Shown here: in pieces, positions 7,938 to 15,983 of the stretch
How the letters are laid out: each line of letters starts with the position of its first letter
How positions within the stretch are numbered: the first letter of the stretch is position 1
Source: Actinoallomurus liliacearum
Lineage (GTDB): Bacteria; Actinomycetota; Actinomycetes; Streptosporangiales; Streptosporangiaceae
Assembly: GCF_039542035.1 (NCBI RefSeq)
Contig: NZ_BAABHJ010000005.1
Span: forward strand, 372,001 to 436,000
Length of the DNA: 64,000 nt
Reading direction: 5' to 3'
The notes under the pieces: generated by a model
The model's input: the letters and a program-made list of their open reading frames with translations, nothing else
What the model was told of the DNA's origin: nothing
The model's database searches: none
Made by a program: the position numbers and the translations under genes

Positions 7938-9515
7938 CTAGCGGACGCTCAAGCTGAGCGTCTTCGACCTGGCGATGACGGTGTCCTCGTCACGGAACAG
8001 GGTGTAGAAGATCTCCACGCCACCTCGATACGCGGCGGCGTAGGCGTGCTGCATGTCGAAGGTGAATTCCATCGGTGTCTCCGGCTGCGCGATCGGATCC
8101 CACTGGACGGTGCTGGAACGGTCGACGACCCACTCCACCTGAACCACGCCGCCCACCGCCATGGCGTGATGGGCCGGGATCCGCACGGTGACGCCGTCGA
8201 TGAGCGCAGTGTCGAGGAGCCCGTCGACGGCCTCCAGGACGACGGGCGCGGGCAGCGTGCCGGACTCGTCGGAGCCCTGGACGGGCACTGGGCCGCCGTG
8301 GGGGTCCTTCAGGGGAAGTTTGCCTTCGGAGAGGGAGGAACAGACATTCCAGACCTCCCGGAGGAACGCCGGGTAGTCCTCGCCGTACGTGTGCACGGCG
8401 GCCGACACGGCCGCGATGGCCGCCTCGAGTGCGTTGGGCCGGCCCGCATGGAACACCGCGGGCAGCGCCATGTGCGGTTGCGATATCCGCGGCGGCTTCG
8501 GAGGGCTTTTCGCTGAGGACACGACGGCGGTCTCGACTTCGAGCCCGCGCCGCCGGCCCGGAGCCGGCGGGGAGTGGGGCATCGGGGGTGGCTCGGCCTC
8601 GCCGATCGTGCGGTCCGGGACGTTCGGGTCGGCCTTCAGGGACCGCCACATGCGGTCCCAGTCGTCGAAGGGGGAGGGGAGCGGACGTCCCTGTGCGAGC
8701 GCGGTGAGGGCCGGGGCGACCCAGTCGAGGTCGGCGAGACCGGCCGTCGTGGTGGCGCTCCGGGCGGCGAACGCGGCCACCCTGCGCTGGACGCCGGGTC
8801 CTGCGGCATCGAGCGCGTGCACGAGGTCGGCGTCGTACCGCACGAGGCCCAACGCGCTCGGGGTGGCGCGCAGGGCGTCGGTCGGCAACCGGCCGCCCCA
8901 CTCGTACCGCTCGGCCTCGCGCCGCCGTTCGTGGTCGGCGCGCTTGCGCTCGGCGCGGGCCCGCTGTTCGGCCCCGGCGCGTACGGCGGTCGTGGGAGGC
9001 GGCGGAAGCTCGCGGGCGGATCGGTGCCAGTGGGCGGCTATCTCGGAGGTCTGCCGTACGATCCGATCCGGTTCGGGCGGGGCCGCCCAGAACTGGAGCA
9101 GATAGCGGTCCGCCTGCGGCTGGTCCACCCGCGTGTCCAGGGCGTTTCCCTCGTCCATTCCCTGCGCGCAGTAGCGCACCCGGTAGTCGATCTGCGCGAG
9201 GTTCAGCTCCCAGGCGCCTTCGCCGCCCCAGAGTTCGAGGAACGTTTGGGAGGTCCGTGGGCGAAAGGACACCTCCACGACGTCCGCCCATGCCGGGTCC
9301 AGCTCCGGCGCGTGCTCATGGATTTCCACGGTGAAGCCCACATCGCCGGTGTGCAGGCCGGTGACCAGCCACAGGAAGCCCGGCACGGCGGCCCCGCAGA
9401 GTCCTGACGTCTGTCCGGCGAAGGCATCGTCCAGGTCCGGCATGTGCTTGGAACCGCTCTCGACATAGAGCTGCCCGTAGTGGACACGCACCTCTCCATC
9501 GACCGGCCTGCGCAT
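7938..9515 (-). CDS. Unrecognised multi-domain protein, large paralog of the 33158-33709 protein
   Basis: 525 residues, no family recognised. Residues 1 to about 165 align well with the complete protein encoded at 33158-33709: shared VYVESG-like start, AFAGQTSGLCGAAVPG, TGLHTGDVGFTVE, VVEVSF, RVRYCAQGMDEG and DRYLLQFWAAPPEPD. A charged Arg/Glu-rich segment (about 175-205), a Pro-rich linker and a distinct C-terminal domain follow (NALEAAIAAVSAAVHTYGEDYPAFLREVWNVC, then a beta-rich end). The start is the ATG at 9515, preceded by GGGGAGG and matching the paralog; the frame is open to 9578. No signal or membrane segment is seen. It lies between two inverted palindromic repeats. Confidence 0.8.
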   Translation of the reverse strand: MRRPVDGEVRVHYGQLYVESGSKHMPDLDDAFAGQTSGLCGAAVPGFLWLVTGLHTGDVGFTVEIHEHAPELDPAWADVVEVSFRPRTSQTFLELWGGEGAWELNLAQIDYRVRYCAQGMDEGNALDTRVDQPQADRYLLQFWAAPPEPDRIVRQTSEIAAHWHRSARELPPPPTTAVRAGAEQRARAERKRADHERRREAERYEWGGRLPTDALRATPSALGLVRYDADLVHALDAAGPGVQRRVAAFAARSATTTAGLADLDWVAPALTALAQGRPLPSPFDDWDRMWRSLKADPNVPDRTIGEAEPPPMPHSPPAPGRRRGLEVETAVVSSAKSPPKPPRISQPHMALPAVFHAGRPNALEAAIAAVSAAVHTYGEDYPAFLREVWNVCSSLSEGKLPLKDPHGGPVPVQGSDESGTLPAPVVLEAVDGLLDTALIDGVTVRIPAHHAMAVGGVVQVEWVVDRSSTVQWDPIAQPETPMEFTFDMQHAYAAAYRGGVEIFYTLFRDEDTVIARSKTLSLSVR

Positions 9516-9617
9516 CGGAACCTCCCCTATGAACTGCCGCGGAATGCTAGAGGAGGCGACCGACAGTCCCATGGTCACGACCGCTTCCCACGTCCGCAGG
9601 CGATGGCCGGTCTCTTA

Positions 9618-9674
9618 GCCGTGATCCCTGGCGGGTGGCGCCTCTAGGAGACAGCAGACGCCAGGGATCACGGC
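9618..9674. repeat. Palindromic repeat, copy B (inverted relative to copy A)
   Basis: Perfect 15-base arms gccgtgatccctggc (9618-9632) and gccagggatcacggc (9660-9674) around a 27-base loop. Reverse-complemented, it matches copy A at 7711-7759, including a CTGCTG(T/C)CTCCTAG core. Copies A and B bracket the unknown-family gene. Confidence 0.75.
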
Positions 9675-9760
9675 AGCCTGTCGGCCGACTGCAACGGTCG
9701 CGTGCGAGCGCGTGAGGCGAGGCGATCTCAAGCCGTACGGCATCCGGACGCGAGGCCCGT

Positions 9761-11227
9761 TCAGCGGGCGGCGGTCCTCTCTCCGAGCAGGAGCGCCTGT
9801 CCCAGCTCGTCCGCCACCTCCAGGACGGTCTTCACGACGTCGGGGGTGGTGCGGAAGTTCACGAAGCACGCGCGCAGGCAGGTGCGGCCATCGACGATCG
9901 CTGGTGCGAGGAAGACGCGGCCGTCGGCCTGCATGGCCCGGGCGAGCCGCTCGTTGTGGGTGTCGAGCTCGCCGTCGCTCATCCCGGGCGGGACGTGCCG
10001 GAAGCAGGCGGTCGACAGCATCGGCTCATGAAGCAGCTCGAAGGAGGCGTGCGCCCGTACCTCGTCGGCGAGCAGCGCCGCGTTGGCGAGCGTGCCCTCG
10101 ATCCAGGTACGGAACTGGTCGGCGCCGTGGACCCGCATCGCCAGCCACAGGCGCAGGGAGCGGAAGGGCCGGGAGTATTCGAAGGTGTGGTCGACCGGGT
10201 TGCCGGTGTCCTCCGCGTGGAGCATGTAGCGCTCCTCGTGCCCGAACGCCGCTCGTAGCGGACCGCGGTGACGTACGAGGATGACGCTGCAGCTCTTCTG
10301 CATGCCGAGCCACTTGTGCGCGTCGATGGTGACGGAGTCGGCGCGGTCGAGTCCGGTGAACCAGTGCGCGGCCGTCGAGGTGGCGGCGGCCGGTAGGCCG
10401 TAGGCGCCGTCGACGTGCAGCCATACCCCTTGGCGCTCGCACACGTCGGCGATCGCGGCGAGGGGGTCGACCGCTCCGGTCAATGTGGTGCCGGCGGTCG
10501 CGACGACGGCCACGGGAGTGAAACCCTCCGCCCGGTCGCGCTCGAGGGCATCGTGGAGCGAGTCCACGCGCATTCGGTGCCGTTCGTCGGTCGGGATCCG
10601 GCGCAGTGCCCGGCGGCCCAGGCCCGCCGCCTCCACGGCGCGCGCGATGGAGTGGTGCGCCTCGTCCGAGCAGTAGACGGTGGCCCGGTGGCTGGCGACT
10701 CCCTCCTCACGGGCTCCCGGCAGCGCCTGCTCCCGCGCCGCGAGCAAGGCGGTCAGGTTGGAAGTCTGGCCTCCGCTGGTGAAGTGCCCCTCACCCAGCG
10801 GGAAGCCGACGAAGTCGGCCACCCAGCGTACGGCCTGCTGGTCGAGCAGGTCGGCGGTCCCGGCGGCGGTGGCCAGGTTCGCGTCATAGGCGGCGGACAG
10901 CGCCGAGGCCAGCACGCTCACCTCCAGACCGCTGGAGCCGACATAGGCGAGGAACAGCGGCCGCGACGGCGACACGCTGGACTCCAGGATGTTCACGGCG
11001 TCATCGAGCGCGGCGCGCGTGTCGTCCGGCTGCTCCGGCAGCGGGCCGCGCAGTCGCTCGACCAGGTCCGCGTCGACCCCCGGCTCACACGGTCGGGGAC
11101 GGTCGAACGACTCCCACGCCGCCGTCAGGTAGCGGCACAGGTCTTCCAGGACTCCTGCCCGGTCGGCGAGCGCCGAAGGCGAGGTACGAAGCAATTCCGG
11201 AAGGTGGTGGCCAGGCGAATCGGTCAT
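9761..11227 (-). CDS. PLP-dependent amino-acid decarboxylase, group II (aromatic amino acid / DDC family)
   Basis: 488 residues, the usual size. The PLP lysine lies in VTIDAHKWLGMQKSCSVILV. Other family marks are HFTSGGQTSNLTALLAARE, VYCSDEAHHSIARA, VVATAGTTLTGAVDPL and WLHVDGAYGLPAA, with the cofactor Asp in HVDGAYG. The enzyme would decarboxylate an aromatic or related L-amino acid to an amine; the exact substrate cannot be read. Cytosolic homodimer by family. The start is the ATG at 11227, and the gene is divergent from an Lrp/AsnC regulator across a strong inverted repeat, so amino-acid-responsive control is likely. Confidence 0.9.
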   Translation of the reverse strand: MTDSPGHHLPELLRTSPSALADRAGVLEDLCRYLTAAWESFDRPRPCEPGVDADLVERLRGPLPEQPDDTRAALDDAVNILESSVSPSRPLFLAYVGSSGLEVSVLASALSAAYDANLATAAGTADLLDQQAVRWVADFVGFPLGEGHFTSGGQTSNLTALLAAREQALPGAREEGVASHRATVYCSDEAHHSIARAVEAAGLGRRALRRIPTDERHRMRVDSLHDALERDRAEGFTPVAVVATAGTTLTGAVDPLAAIADVCERQGVWLHVDGAYGLPAAATSTAAHWFTGLDRADSVTIDAHKWLGMQKSCSVILVRHRGPLRAAFGHEERYMLHAEDTGNPVDHTFEYSRPFRSLRLWLAMRVHGADQFRTWIEGTLANAALLADEVRAHASFELLHEPMLSTACFRHVPPGMSDGELDTHNERLARAMQADGRVFLAPAIVDGRTCLRACFVNFRTTPDVVKTVLEVADELGQALLLGERTAAR

Positions 11228-11276
11228 GCCGGAACTGTGGAGAGGGCATGGGCATCAGCGCAACAGGCCATCGTTT

Positions 11277-11328
11277 CATTGCGCAGGATGGCATTTGTAC
11301 GGGACAGAAGGTGTCATACTGCGCAATG
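11277..11328. promoter_or_regulatory. Lrp-type operator, paired cattgcgcag sites
   Basis: Perfect 10-base inverted sites cattgcgcag (11277-11286) and ctgcgcaatg (11319-11328) lie 42 bases apart centre to centre, about four helical turns. The right site ends on the first base of the Lrp GTG start. Spacing by whole helical turns suits an Lrp/AsnC octamer wrapping DNA and controlling both divergent genes. Confidence 0.7.
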
Positions 11329-11801
11329 TGGATGCTCTCGATGCCCGGATCCTTCTCGCCGTCGACGACGATCCCGATGCCACCAGCCTCGCCCTGGCCA
11401 AGCGGCTCGGCATCGCCCGCAACACTCTCCACGCCCGGCTGCAGCGGCTCCAGGCGGCCGGCGCCGTACGCGAGTTCTCGCGCCGCGTCGACCCCGCCGC
11501 CCTCGGGTACGGCCTCGTCGCGTTCGTCTCCGTCGCCCTGAGCCAGACCACCGGGCGCCGTGCGACCGCCGCCCTCGCGGACTTCCCCGAAGTCATCGAG
11601 ATGCACTCCACGACGGGCGAGGCCGACCTGCTGCTGAAGGTCGTCGCTCGCGACACCGCCGACCTGCACCGCATCTCCGGAGAACTCCTCGCCGTCCCTG
11701 ACGTCGTGCGCACCAGCACAGTGATCTCCCTCCGCGAGGAGCTGCCGGTGCGCACCCGCGCGCTGATCGAACGAGCCGCCGACCAGCGGCACCCCTGGTG
11801 A
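11328..11801 (+). CDS. Lrp/AsnC family transcriptional regulator
   Basis: 157 residues from the GTG at 11328. The frame is open back to 11226, but that part overlaps the divergent decarboxylase promoter and lacks family sequence. The AsnC helix-turn-helix occupies residues about 3-55 (DALDARILLAVDDDPDATSLALAKRLGIARNTLHARLQRLQAAGAV). It is followed by an RAM/AsnC effector domain (VIEMHSTTGEADLLLKVVARDTADLHRI). It probably regulates the adjacent decarboxylase gene and itself. Confidence 0.9.
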   Translation: MDALDARILLAVDDDPDATSLALAKRLGIARNTLHARLQRLQAAGAVREFSRRVDPAALGYGLVAFVSVALSQTTGRRATAALADFPEVIEMHSTTGEADLLLKVVARDTADLHRISGELLAVPDVVRTSTVISLREELPVRTRALIERAADQRHPW

Positions 11802-11953
11802 GTGACGAGGCGTGACAGGCGGTGGTGGCGGCCGCGCTGCCGGCAGGGATGATGCCGTCCTCTGCGGAACATCCATGGGTGGTTTCGCCGTCGGCCGGCC
11901 TTCGGGCCGAGCTCGAGGCTGAGGCGGTCATCGCAGGCCGGAGTTGGAAGGAA

Positions 11954-11975
11954 CCCCCGGCCGTACGGCCGGGGG
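11954..11975. terminator. GC-rich hairpin below the 12036-12398 gene
   Basis: The perfect palindrome cccccggccgtacggccggggg lies between the Lrp gene (ends 11801) and the small minus-strand gene ending at 12036. It could terminate transcription from either side. No U-run is present, which is common in actinobacteria. Confidence 0.5.
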
Positions 11976-12035
11976 CTCGGGGGTTGGCTGGAAGGTCGGT
12001 CCTGGAGGCGGGACACCGCCGGACCGCCCTCTATT

Positions 12036-12398
12036 TCAGCGGCCGGACTCGATGATCTGGTCGGCCGCCGCGCGGAACGCCTCCATGTGCGTGCCGGCCG
12101 TCTTGAGCAGCGTCACGACGGCCTGCAGCCGGCGCTCGTCGAGCTGCCGGAAGTCGTCCGGGGTCGCCTTGGCGAGCTTCGCGATCTCCGCGGCCTGGGC
12201 CTCGAACATCTGAGCCGTTGCCGCCGCCCAGTCGGGCAGCGCGGCCGTCAGCGTCTGATGAGCCAGCTCCTCGGCCTTCTCGGCCTCGTCGGGGTTGTTC
12301 TCAGCCTCGAAGTCGGAGGCCAGCTCGACCAGGGTCCTGAAGCGCTCGAGCTTGCGCTTGAGAGCTTGCGGCAGACCGGACGGCTTCTGGTGGTTCAT
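12036..12398 (-). CDS. Hypothetical small helical protein
   Basis: 120 residues, not recognised. The start is the ATG at 12398, preceded by AAAAGGAG at good spacing; upstream codons of the longer frame are not protein-like. The sequence is Ala/Glu/Lys-rich and predicted almost wholly helical (LKRKLERFRTLVELASDFEAENNPDEAEKAEELAHQTLTAALPDWAAATAQMFEAQAAEIAKLAKATPDDFRQLDERRLQAVVTLLKTAG), without Cys, signal peptide or membrane segment. Soluble coiled-coil character is likely. No functional partner is evident beside it. Confidence 0.7.
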   Translation of the reverse strand: MNHQKPSGLPQALKRKLERFRTLVELASDFEAENNPDEAEKAEELAHQTLTAALPDWAAATAQMFEAQAAEIAKLAKATPDDFRQLDERRLQAVVTLLKTAGTHMEAFRAAADQIIESGR

Positions 12399-12689
12399 GG
12401 ATCTCCTTTTGGACCAACACACCCGAGTTTGTTCGGGATCACCGGGGACCGTCCGGCTGCGACTACGGAATGCAACCGATCTTCCTTTCACGCCGCTGAT
12501 CCGCCGTGTCTCCTGGCTTGAGCGGAACAAAGGAAGGTCCGACGGGGCCGTCCTCCGATGCCGCGGAAGTCCCCGCCGCGGTGGCGCGTGAGGTCGGTCG
12601 TGCGAGTGGCCAAGGCCAGGGAAGCAGGGACTGTCCTTTTCGGGTCTGCGGCAACAGCCGTAGGTCAACGCAACGGAAGGACCCGAAAG

Positions 12690-12845
12690 ATGTCTGGAAC
12701 CGCTGGCAGCGGACCGGCCACCCCTCCGACCGGACGACCCGGCACGAGCCCGAGCGGCCCGGCGGGAAGCTCCCCGGGCAGGAAGGGCGGGACCGGCCCC
12801 ACCGGTACCTCGGGAGCGGGGCCGGACAAGCCGCGCGGCCACTGA
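12690..12845 (+). CDS. Possible 51-residue Pro/Gly/Ser/Thr-rich protein
   Basis: A short ORF in the otherwise non-coding stretch 12399-12939. ATG at 12690 follows GGAAGGA at nine bases, and a strong hairpin terminator lies 38 bases behind the stop. The product is low complexity (repeated GTSPSGPAGS-like segments), has no Cys, no hydrophobic segment, and ends KPRGH. Disordered protein or chance ORF; no family known to me. RBS plus terminator is the only support. Confidence 0.4.
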   Translation: MSGTAGSGPATPPTGRPGTSPSGPAGSSPGRKGGTGPTGTSGAGPDKPRGH

Positions 12846-12882
12846 GCCGGGGCCGGGTGCAAGCCCGGCTCTGACAACATTC

Positions 12883-12920
12883 GCCCGGTGGGGTGCGGCT
12901 GAGCGCCGCCCCCACCGGGC
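12883..12920. terminator. Strong bidirectional hairpin terminator
   Basis: Arms gcccggtgggg (12883-12893) and ccccaccgggc (12910-12920) enclose an inner gcggc/gccgc pair. It sits between the small ORF ending at 12845 and the WYL gene ending at 12940, so it can serve both strands. Confidence 0.7.
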
Positions 12921-12939
12921 ATTTCCGATGTACTTCGGT

Positions 12940-14034
12940 TCAATGCTTTGCAGGCGTGACCGGCCCTGTTGTCTCTCCGTCGGCATCCGGGGCGGTGTCG
13001 GCGCAGGTGGTGAGCCGGTGGGCCAGGGCGCGTACGTGGTCGCGCAGGGCGTCCGGGGACTCGATCACGAACGGGAGGTCCAGCCAGGCCAGAACGCCGG
13101 CGACCCAGTCCAGCCGCTCCGCCCGCAGCCGGACCCGTACCCGGCCGCCGCCCTCCTCGCCTCCGGAGGCCGCCGGCGGCTCGGCGGAATCCGGCACGTC
13201 ACGGGGCGTGGCGGGATCCTGTGCGGGGTCGGCGGGGAGTTCCTGCACGGTGGCGATGCCGGCCGGGAGCCGGGAGCGGACCTGTTCGGCGGTGCCCTGG
13301 ACCCGCAGCGACACCTCGTGCAGGTAGGGGACCTCGGTGAGCCCGGACAGCACCCGGGCGGTCGGGTCGAACCCCTCGGGCACCTCGAACGACCCCTGCA
13401 ACGCCGTCGCGCTCTCGATCCGGTCCAGCCGGAACGTGCGGACCTCGCCGCTGGCCGAGTCCGCTCCGGTGACGTACCAGCGCCCGGAGTGCAGGACGAT
13501 CCCGTACGGGTGCACGGTGCGCTCGCTGCGCCGTCCGCCCCACGCCTGGTAGCCGATGGCGACCGGCCACCGGTGCCGCGCGGCCTCCGCCAGTACGAGC
13601 AGCACGCCCGCCTCGGGGGAGGCCACCGGCCGGGCCGGGGCGGTGAACTCGGCGGTCGCCAGCAGTGCCTCGAGCCGTCGGCCGAGCGCCGCGGGCAGCA
13701 CCCGGCGTACCTTGGCGGCGGCGTTCTCCATCGCCGCGGCGGAGGTGGTCACCAGCCCGGCCCGCCGACCGGCGAACAGGCCCAGCAGCACGGCCAGCGC
13801 CTCCTCGTCGGTGAGCATCAGCGGGGGCATCCGGTATCCGGGGGCGAGGTGGTAGCCGCCGTACCGGCCGCGTACCGACCGGACCGGGATGTCCAGGTCG
13901 ATCAGGTGGTCGACGTAGCGCCGGACGGTGCGCTCGTCGACGCCGAGCCGGTCGGCGAGGTCGGCGACGGTACGGGTGCCGCCGGCCTGGAGGATCTCCA
14001 GCAGGGCGAGCACTCGGGCGGTGGGTCGGGTCAC
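12940..14034 (-). CDS. WYL-domain transcriptional regulator, YafY type (second copy)
   Basis: 364 residues. The N-terminal winged helix (RVLALLEILQAGGTRTVADLADRLGVDERTVRRYVDHLIDLDIPVRSVRGRYGGYHL) is followed by a WYL domain (RRSERTVHPYGIVLHSGRWYVTGADSASGEVRTFRLDRI) and a WCX-like C-terminus with an inserted Pro/Asp/Glu-rich loop (QDPATPRDVPDSAEPPAASGGEEGG). The start is the ATG at 14034. It is divergent from an alpha/beta hydrolase with a palindromic site between them, the same layout as 3405-5623. It is not a recent duplicate of that regulator, as residues differ widely. Confidence 0.9.
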   Translation of the reverse strand: MTRPTARVLALLEILQAGGTRTVADLADRLGVDERTVRRYVDHLIDLDIPVRSVRGRYGGYHLAPGYRMPPLMLTDEEALAVLLGLFAGRRAGLVTTSAAAMENAAAKVRRVLPAALGRRLEALLATAEFTAPARPVASPEAGVLLVLAEAARHRWPVAIGYQAWGGRRSERTVHPYGIVLHSGRWYVTGADSASGEVRTFRLDRIESATALQGSFEVPEGFDPTARVLSGLTEVPYLHEVSLRVQGTAEQVRSRLPAGIATVQELPADPAQDPATPRDVPDSAEPPAASGGEEGGGRVRVRLRAERLDWVAGVLAWLDLPFVIESPDALRDHVRALAHRLTTCADTAPDADGETTGPVTPAKH

Positions 14035-14060
14035 GTCTGAAGTGTCTCGCGAATACCGGG

Positions 14061-14080
14061 CGGATACTGTCCTGTATCCG
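14061..14080. promoter_or_regulatory. Palindrome in the WYL regulator / hydrolase gap
   Basis: Arms cggatac (14061-14067) and gtatccg (14074-14080) with a 6-base spacer lie midway in the 62-base divergent gap. It is a likely operator for the adjacent WYL regulator. Confidence 0.6.
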
Positions 14081-14096
14081 GCCTAGCGTGCCGATC

Positions 14097-14831
14097 ATGA
14101 CGACTTACGTACTTGTCCCCGGGTTCTGGCTCGGCGCCTGGGCCTGGCGCACGGTGGCGGCCGACCTGCGCGGCCGCGGGCACGACGTCCACCCGCTCAG
14201 CCTGACCGGGATGGGGGAGCGGGCGCATCTGGCCCGGCCCGACACCGACCTGGAGACGCACGTCACCGACGTGCTCAACCTGATCCGCTACGAGGACCTG
14301 CGCGACGTCGTGCTGGTCGGGCACAGCTACGCCGGGGCGGTGGTGATCCCGAGCGTGGCGGACCGGATGCCGGACCGGATCTCTCGGCTGGTGTTCATCG
14401 ACAGCGGGCCGCTGCCGGACGGGATGTCGCAGGCGGAGTTCGCCTCGCCCGAGGAACAGGCCCGCAACGCCGAGCTGGTGCGCACGGCGGGGGACGGCTG
14501 GCGGCTGCCGCCCCCGCCGTGGGCGCAGCTGGCCGCCGGGGCGGCCGAACTGCCCGGCGGCGCGCTCGAGCGGCTCGAGGAGCTGTCGGTGCCGCAGCCG
14601 TGGGCGACCGTCACCGCCCCGGCCCGGCTGACCGGAACCTGGGAGAAGCTCCCACGGCTGCACGTGCTGTGCGGCTTCTCAGTGGAGCAGGTCCGGGCGA
14701 ACATCGGCATCGTTCCCGCCTTCCGCCACATGGCGGTCGACGACGGGGCCTACCGGGAGCTGCCCGGCTGGCACTGGCCGATGTTCGACCGGCCCGCCGA
14801 GCTGGCGGCGATCCTGCACGAGGTGGCCTGA
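14097..14831 (+). CDS. Alpha/beta fold hydrolase (esterase type)
   Basis: 244 residues from the ATG at 14097 (an in-frame GTG at 14088 is possible). It starts TTYVLVPGFWLGAWAWRTVA, with the oxyanion region at PGFW. It carries the nucleophile elbow GHSYAG (Ser) near residue 85 and ends with PGWHWPMFDRPAELAAIL, providing the catalytic His. This layout matches small plant-salicylate-esterase-like hydrolases in actinobacteria. The substrate is unknown and the protein probably cytosolic. The last 24 coding bases before GGCCTGA are repeated exactly beyond the stop. Confidence 0.85.
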   Translation: MTTYVLVPGFWLGAWAWRTVAADLRGRGHDVHPLSLTGMGERAHLARPDTDLETHVTDVLNLIRYEDLRDVVLVGHSYAGAVVIPSVADRMPDRISRLVFIDSGPLPDGMSQAEFASPEEQARNAELVRTAGDGWRLPPPPWAQLAAGAAELPGGALERLEELSVPQPWATVTAPARLTGTWEKLPRLHVLCGFSVEQVRANIGIVPAFRHMAVDDGAYRELPGWHWPMFDRPAELAAILHEVA

Positions 14832-14863
14832 CCGCAGCCCTGGCGGCGATCCTGCACGAGGTG
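14802..14863 (+). repeat. Exact 24-base direct repeat of a gene tail
   Basis: The 24-base sequence beginning ctggcggcgatcctgcac occurs at 14802-14825 in the hydrolase gene and again at 14840-14863, just past its stop codon, offset by 38 bases. The second copy is outside any convincing gene. It is one of five gene-tail echoes in the window. Confidence 0.85.
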
Positions 14864-14991
14864 CCTGACGGCGATGAGAACCGCCGCCTCGTCGTGCCGC
14901 TTCGCCTCATCGCCGGTCCCGCGCGCCACCTGCGCGTCCGCTCGGCCGCAGCCGGTCCGCCGGCTGCGGCCGGCCGGAGGTTGCGCGAAGC

Positions 14992-15921
14992 GTGGAACGC
15001 GGGCCATCATCGGGGCATGATCTCCAACCGAAAGGGCGGCGACGCCCAGGCGCTTTGATCGCGCCCCCGCGGCGCCATGACGCCGCAGAGCCCAAGGCCG
15101 CCCTCCGCAGTAAGAGCGCTTACGGCCTATGGCAGGAAGCCGTCGAGATCCGGCAGGAGTGGCTCGCCTACGGCCTGTCCACGCAGCCGGCCGACCGACG
15201 GACCGCCGAACACAGCCTGACCAGGATCTACGCGAGACTCTCGCGCGGACGGCCGCGGTTCGTCTGGGTGGACTCTCCGGAACAGGCGATCCCGCTGGTC
15301 ACCGGCCTGCCCACTCTCGACCGGCTGTACGAGTGGATCCGGGATCCTCGGCCGCGGGGGACACCCCCACTGGCCGGCGATCTCGCCATGGTCGGCTCGC
15401 AGTTGCGCGGTGCGCTCAGCGCCGGCGTCGCACACGCCGACCCTGAACTGTCATCCGCGCGCAAGGACAAGCGCGACGGGCAGTGGCCCGAACTGCCACC
15501 GCTCAAGGCGATCGAGGCGGGCGTTCCGTTGGGTGTCGTGCTGCACCGGGGCGTCCGCGCCGCACTGCACCGGAGCCTCGCCCACGGGTTCCGGACACCC
15601 GTTCGGAACACGCTCGCGGGCCGCGGGCCCGTACCGGTGTGCTGGTACGGGCAGCAGGACGCGGGATGGGTCGCCTACTACGACACCCTGTACCGGCTCG
15701 GGCTGGCCTCCTACCGGCCGGACGACCTCGAGCACCTCGACGACTGGGCCGCGCTGACGCGCTCGTGCGGCTGGTGGTGGCCCGGCGAGGACGTGTGCGT
15801 CGTCGTGGAGCGGCCCGAACTGGTCGTGACCGAACCGGTTCCCGGGGCCTGGCACGACGAGGTCCGGCTCCGTCGCGGCGGCGTCCGCTACCGCGACGGC
15901 TGGCATCCGCTCCTGGCCTGA
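14992..15921 (+). CDS. DUF6745-like hypothetical protein
   Basis: Up to 309 residues. The core from about residue 45 reads LWQEAVEIRQEWLAYGLSTQPADRRTAEHSLTRIYARL...FVWVDSP, and the C-terminus has CGWWWPGEDVCVVVERPELVVTEPVPGAWHDEVRLRRGGVRYRDGWHPLL. Both resemble actinobacterial DUF6745 proteins, whose function is unknown. The first about 40 residues are Arg/Pro-rich and lie partly in the repeat zone, so the real start may be the TTG at 15055 or another start. A convergent hairpin follows the stop. Confidence 0.7.
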   Translation: MERGPSSGHDLQPKGRRRPGALIAPPRRHDAAEPKAALRSKSAYGLWQEAVEIRQEWLAYGLSTQPADRRTAEHSLTRIYARLSRGRPRFVWVDSPEQAIPLVTGLPTLDRLYEWIRDPRPRGTPPLAGDLAMVGSQLRGALSAGVAHADPELSSARKDKRDGQWPELPPLKAIEAGVPLGVVLHRGVRAALHRSLAHGFRTPVRNTLAGRGPVPVCWYGQQDAGWVAYYDTLYRLGLASYRPDDLEHLDDWAALTRSCGWWWPGEDVCVVVERPELVVTEPVPGAWHDEVRLRRGGVRYRDGWHPLLA

Positions 15922-15930
15922 CCCACCGGT

Positions 15931-15966
15931 GGGCCGGTCCGCTCGCCACCGTGAGCGGACCGGCCC
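15931..15966. terminator. Hairpin between convergent genes
   Basis: Perfect 14-base arms gggccggtccgctc (15931-15944) and gagcggaccggccc (15953-15966) with an 8-base loop lie in the 62-base gap between the DUF6745-like gene and the YciI gene. It probably terminates both. Confidence 0.75.
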
Positions 15967-15983
15967 ACACACCGGTCGTCGGG

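Noticed and set aside
9761..11801. Biosynthetic gene cluster around the PLP decarboxylase
   Set aside because: Only the decarboxylase and its Lrp regulator are present; no further biosynthetic or transport genes adjoin.
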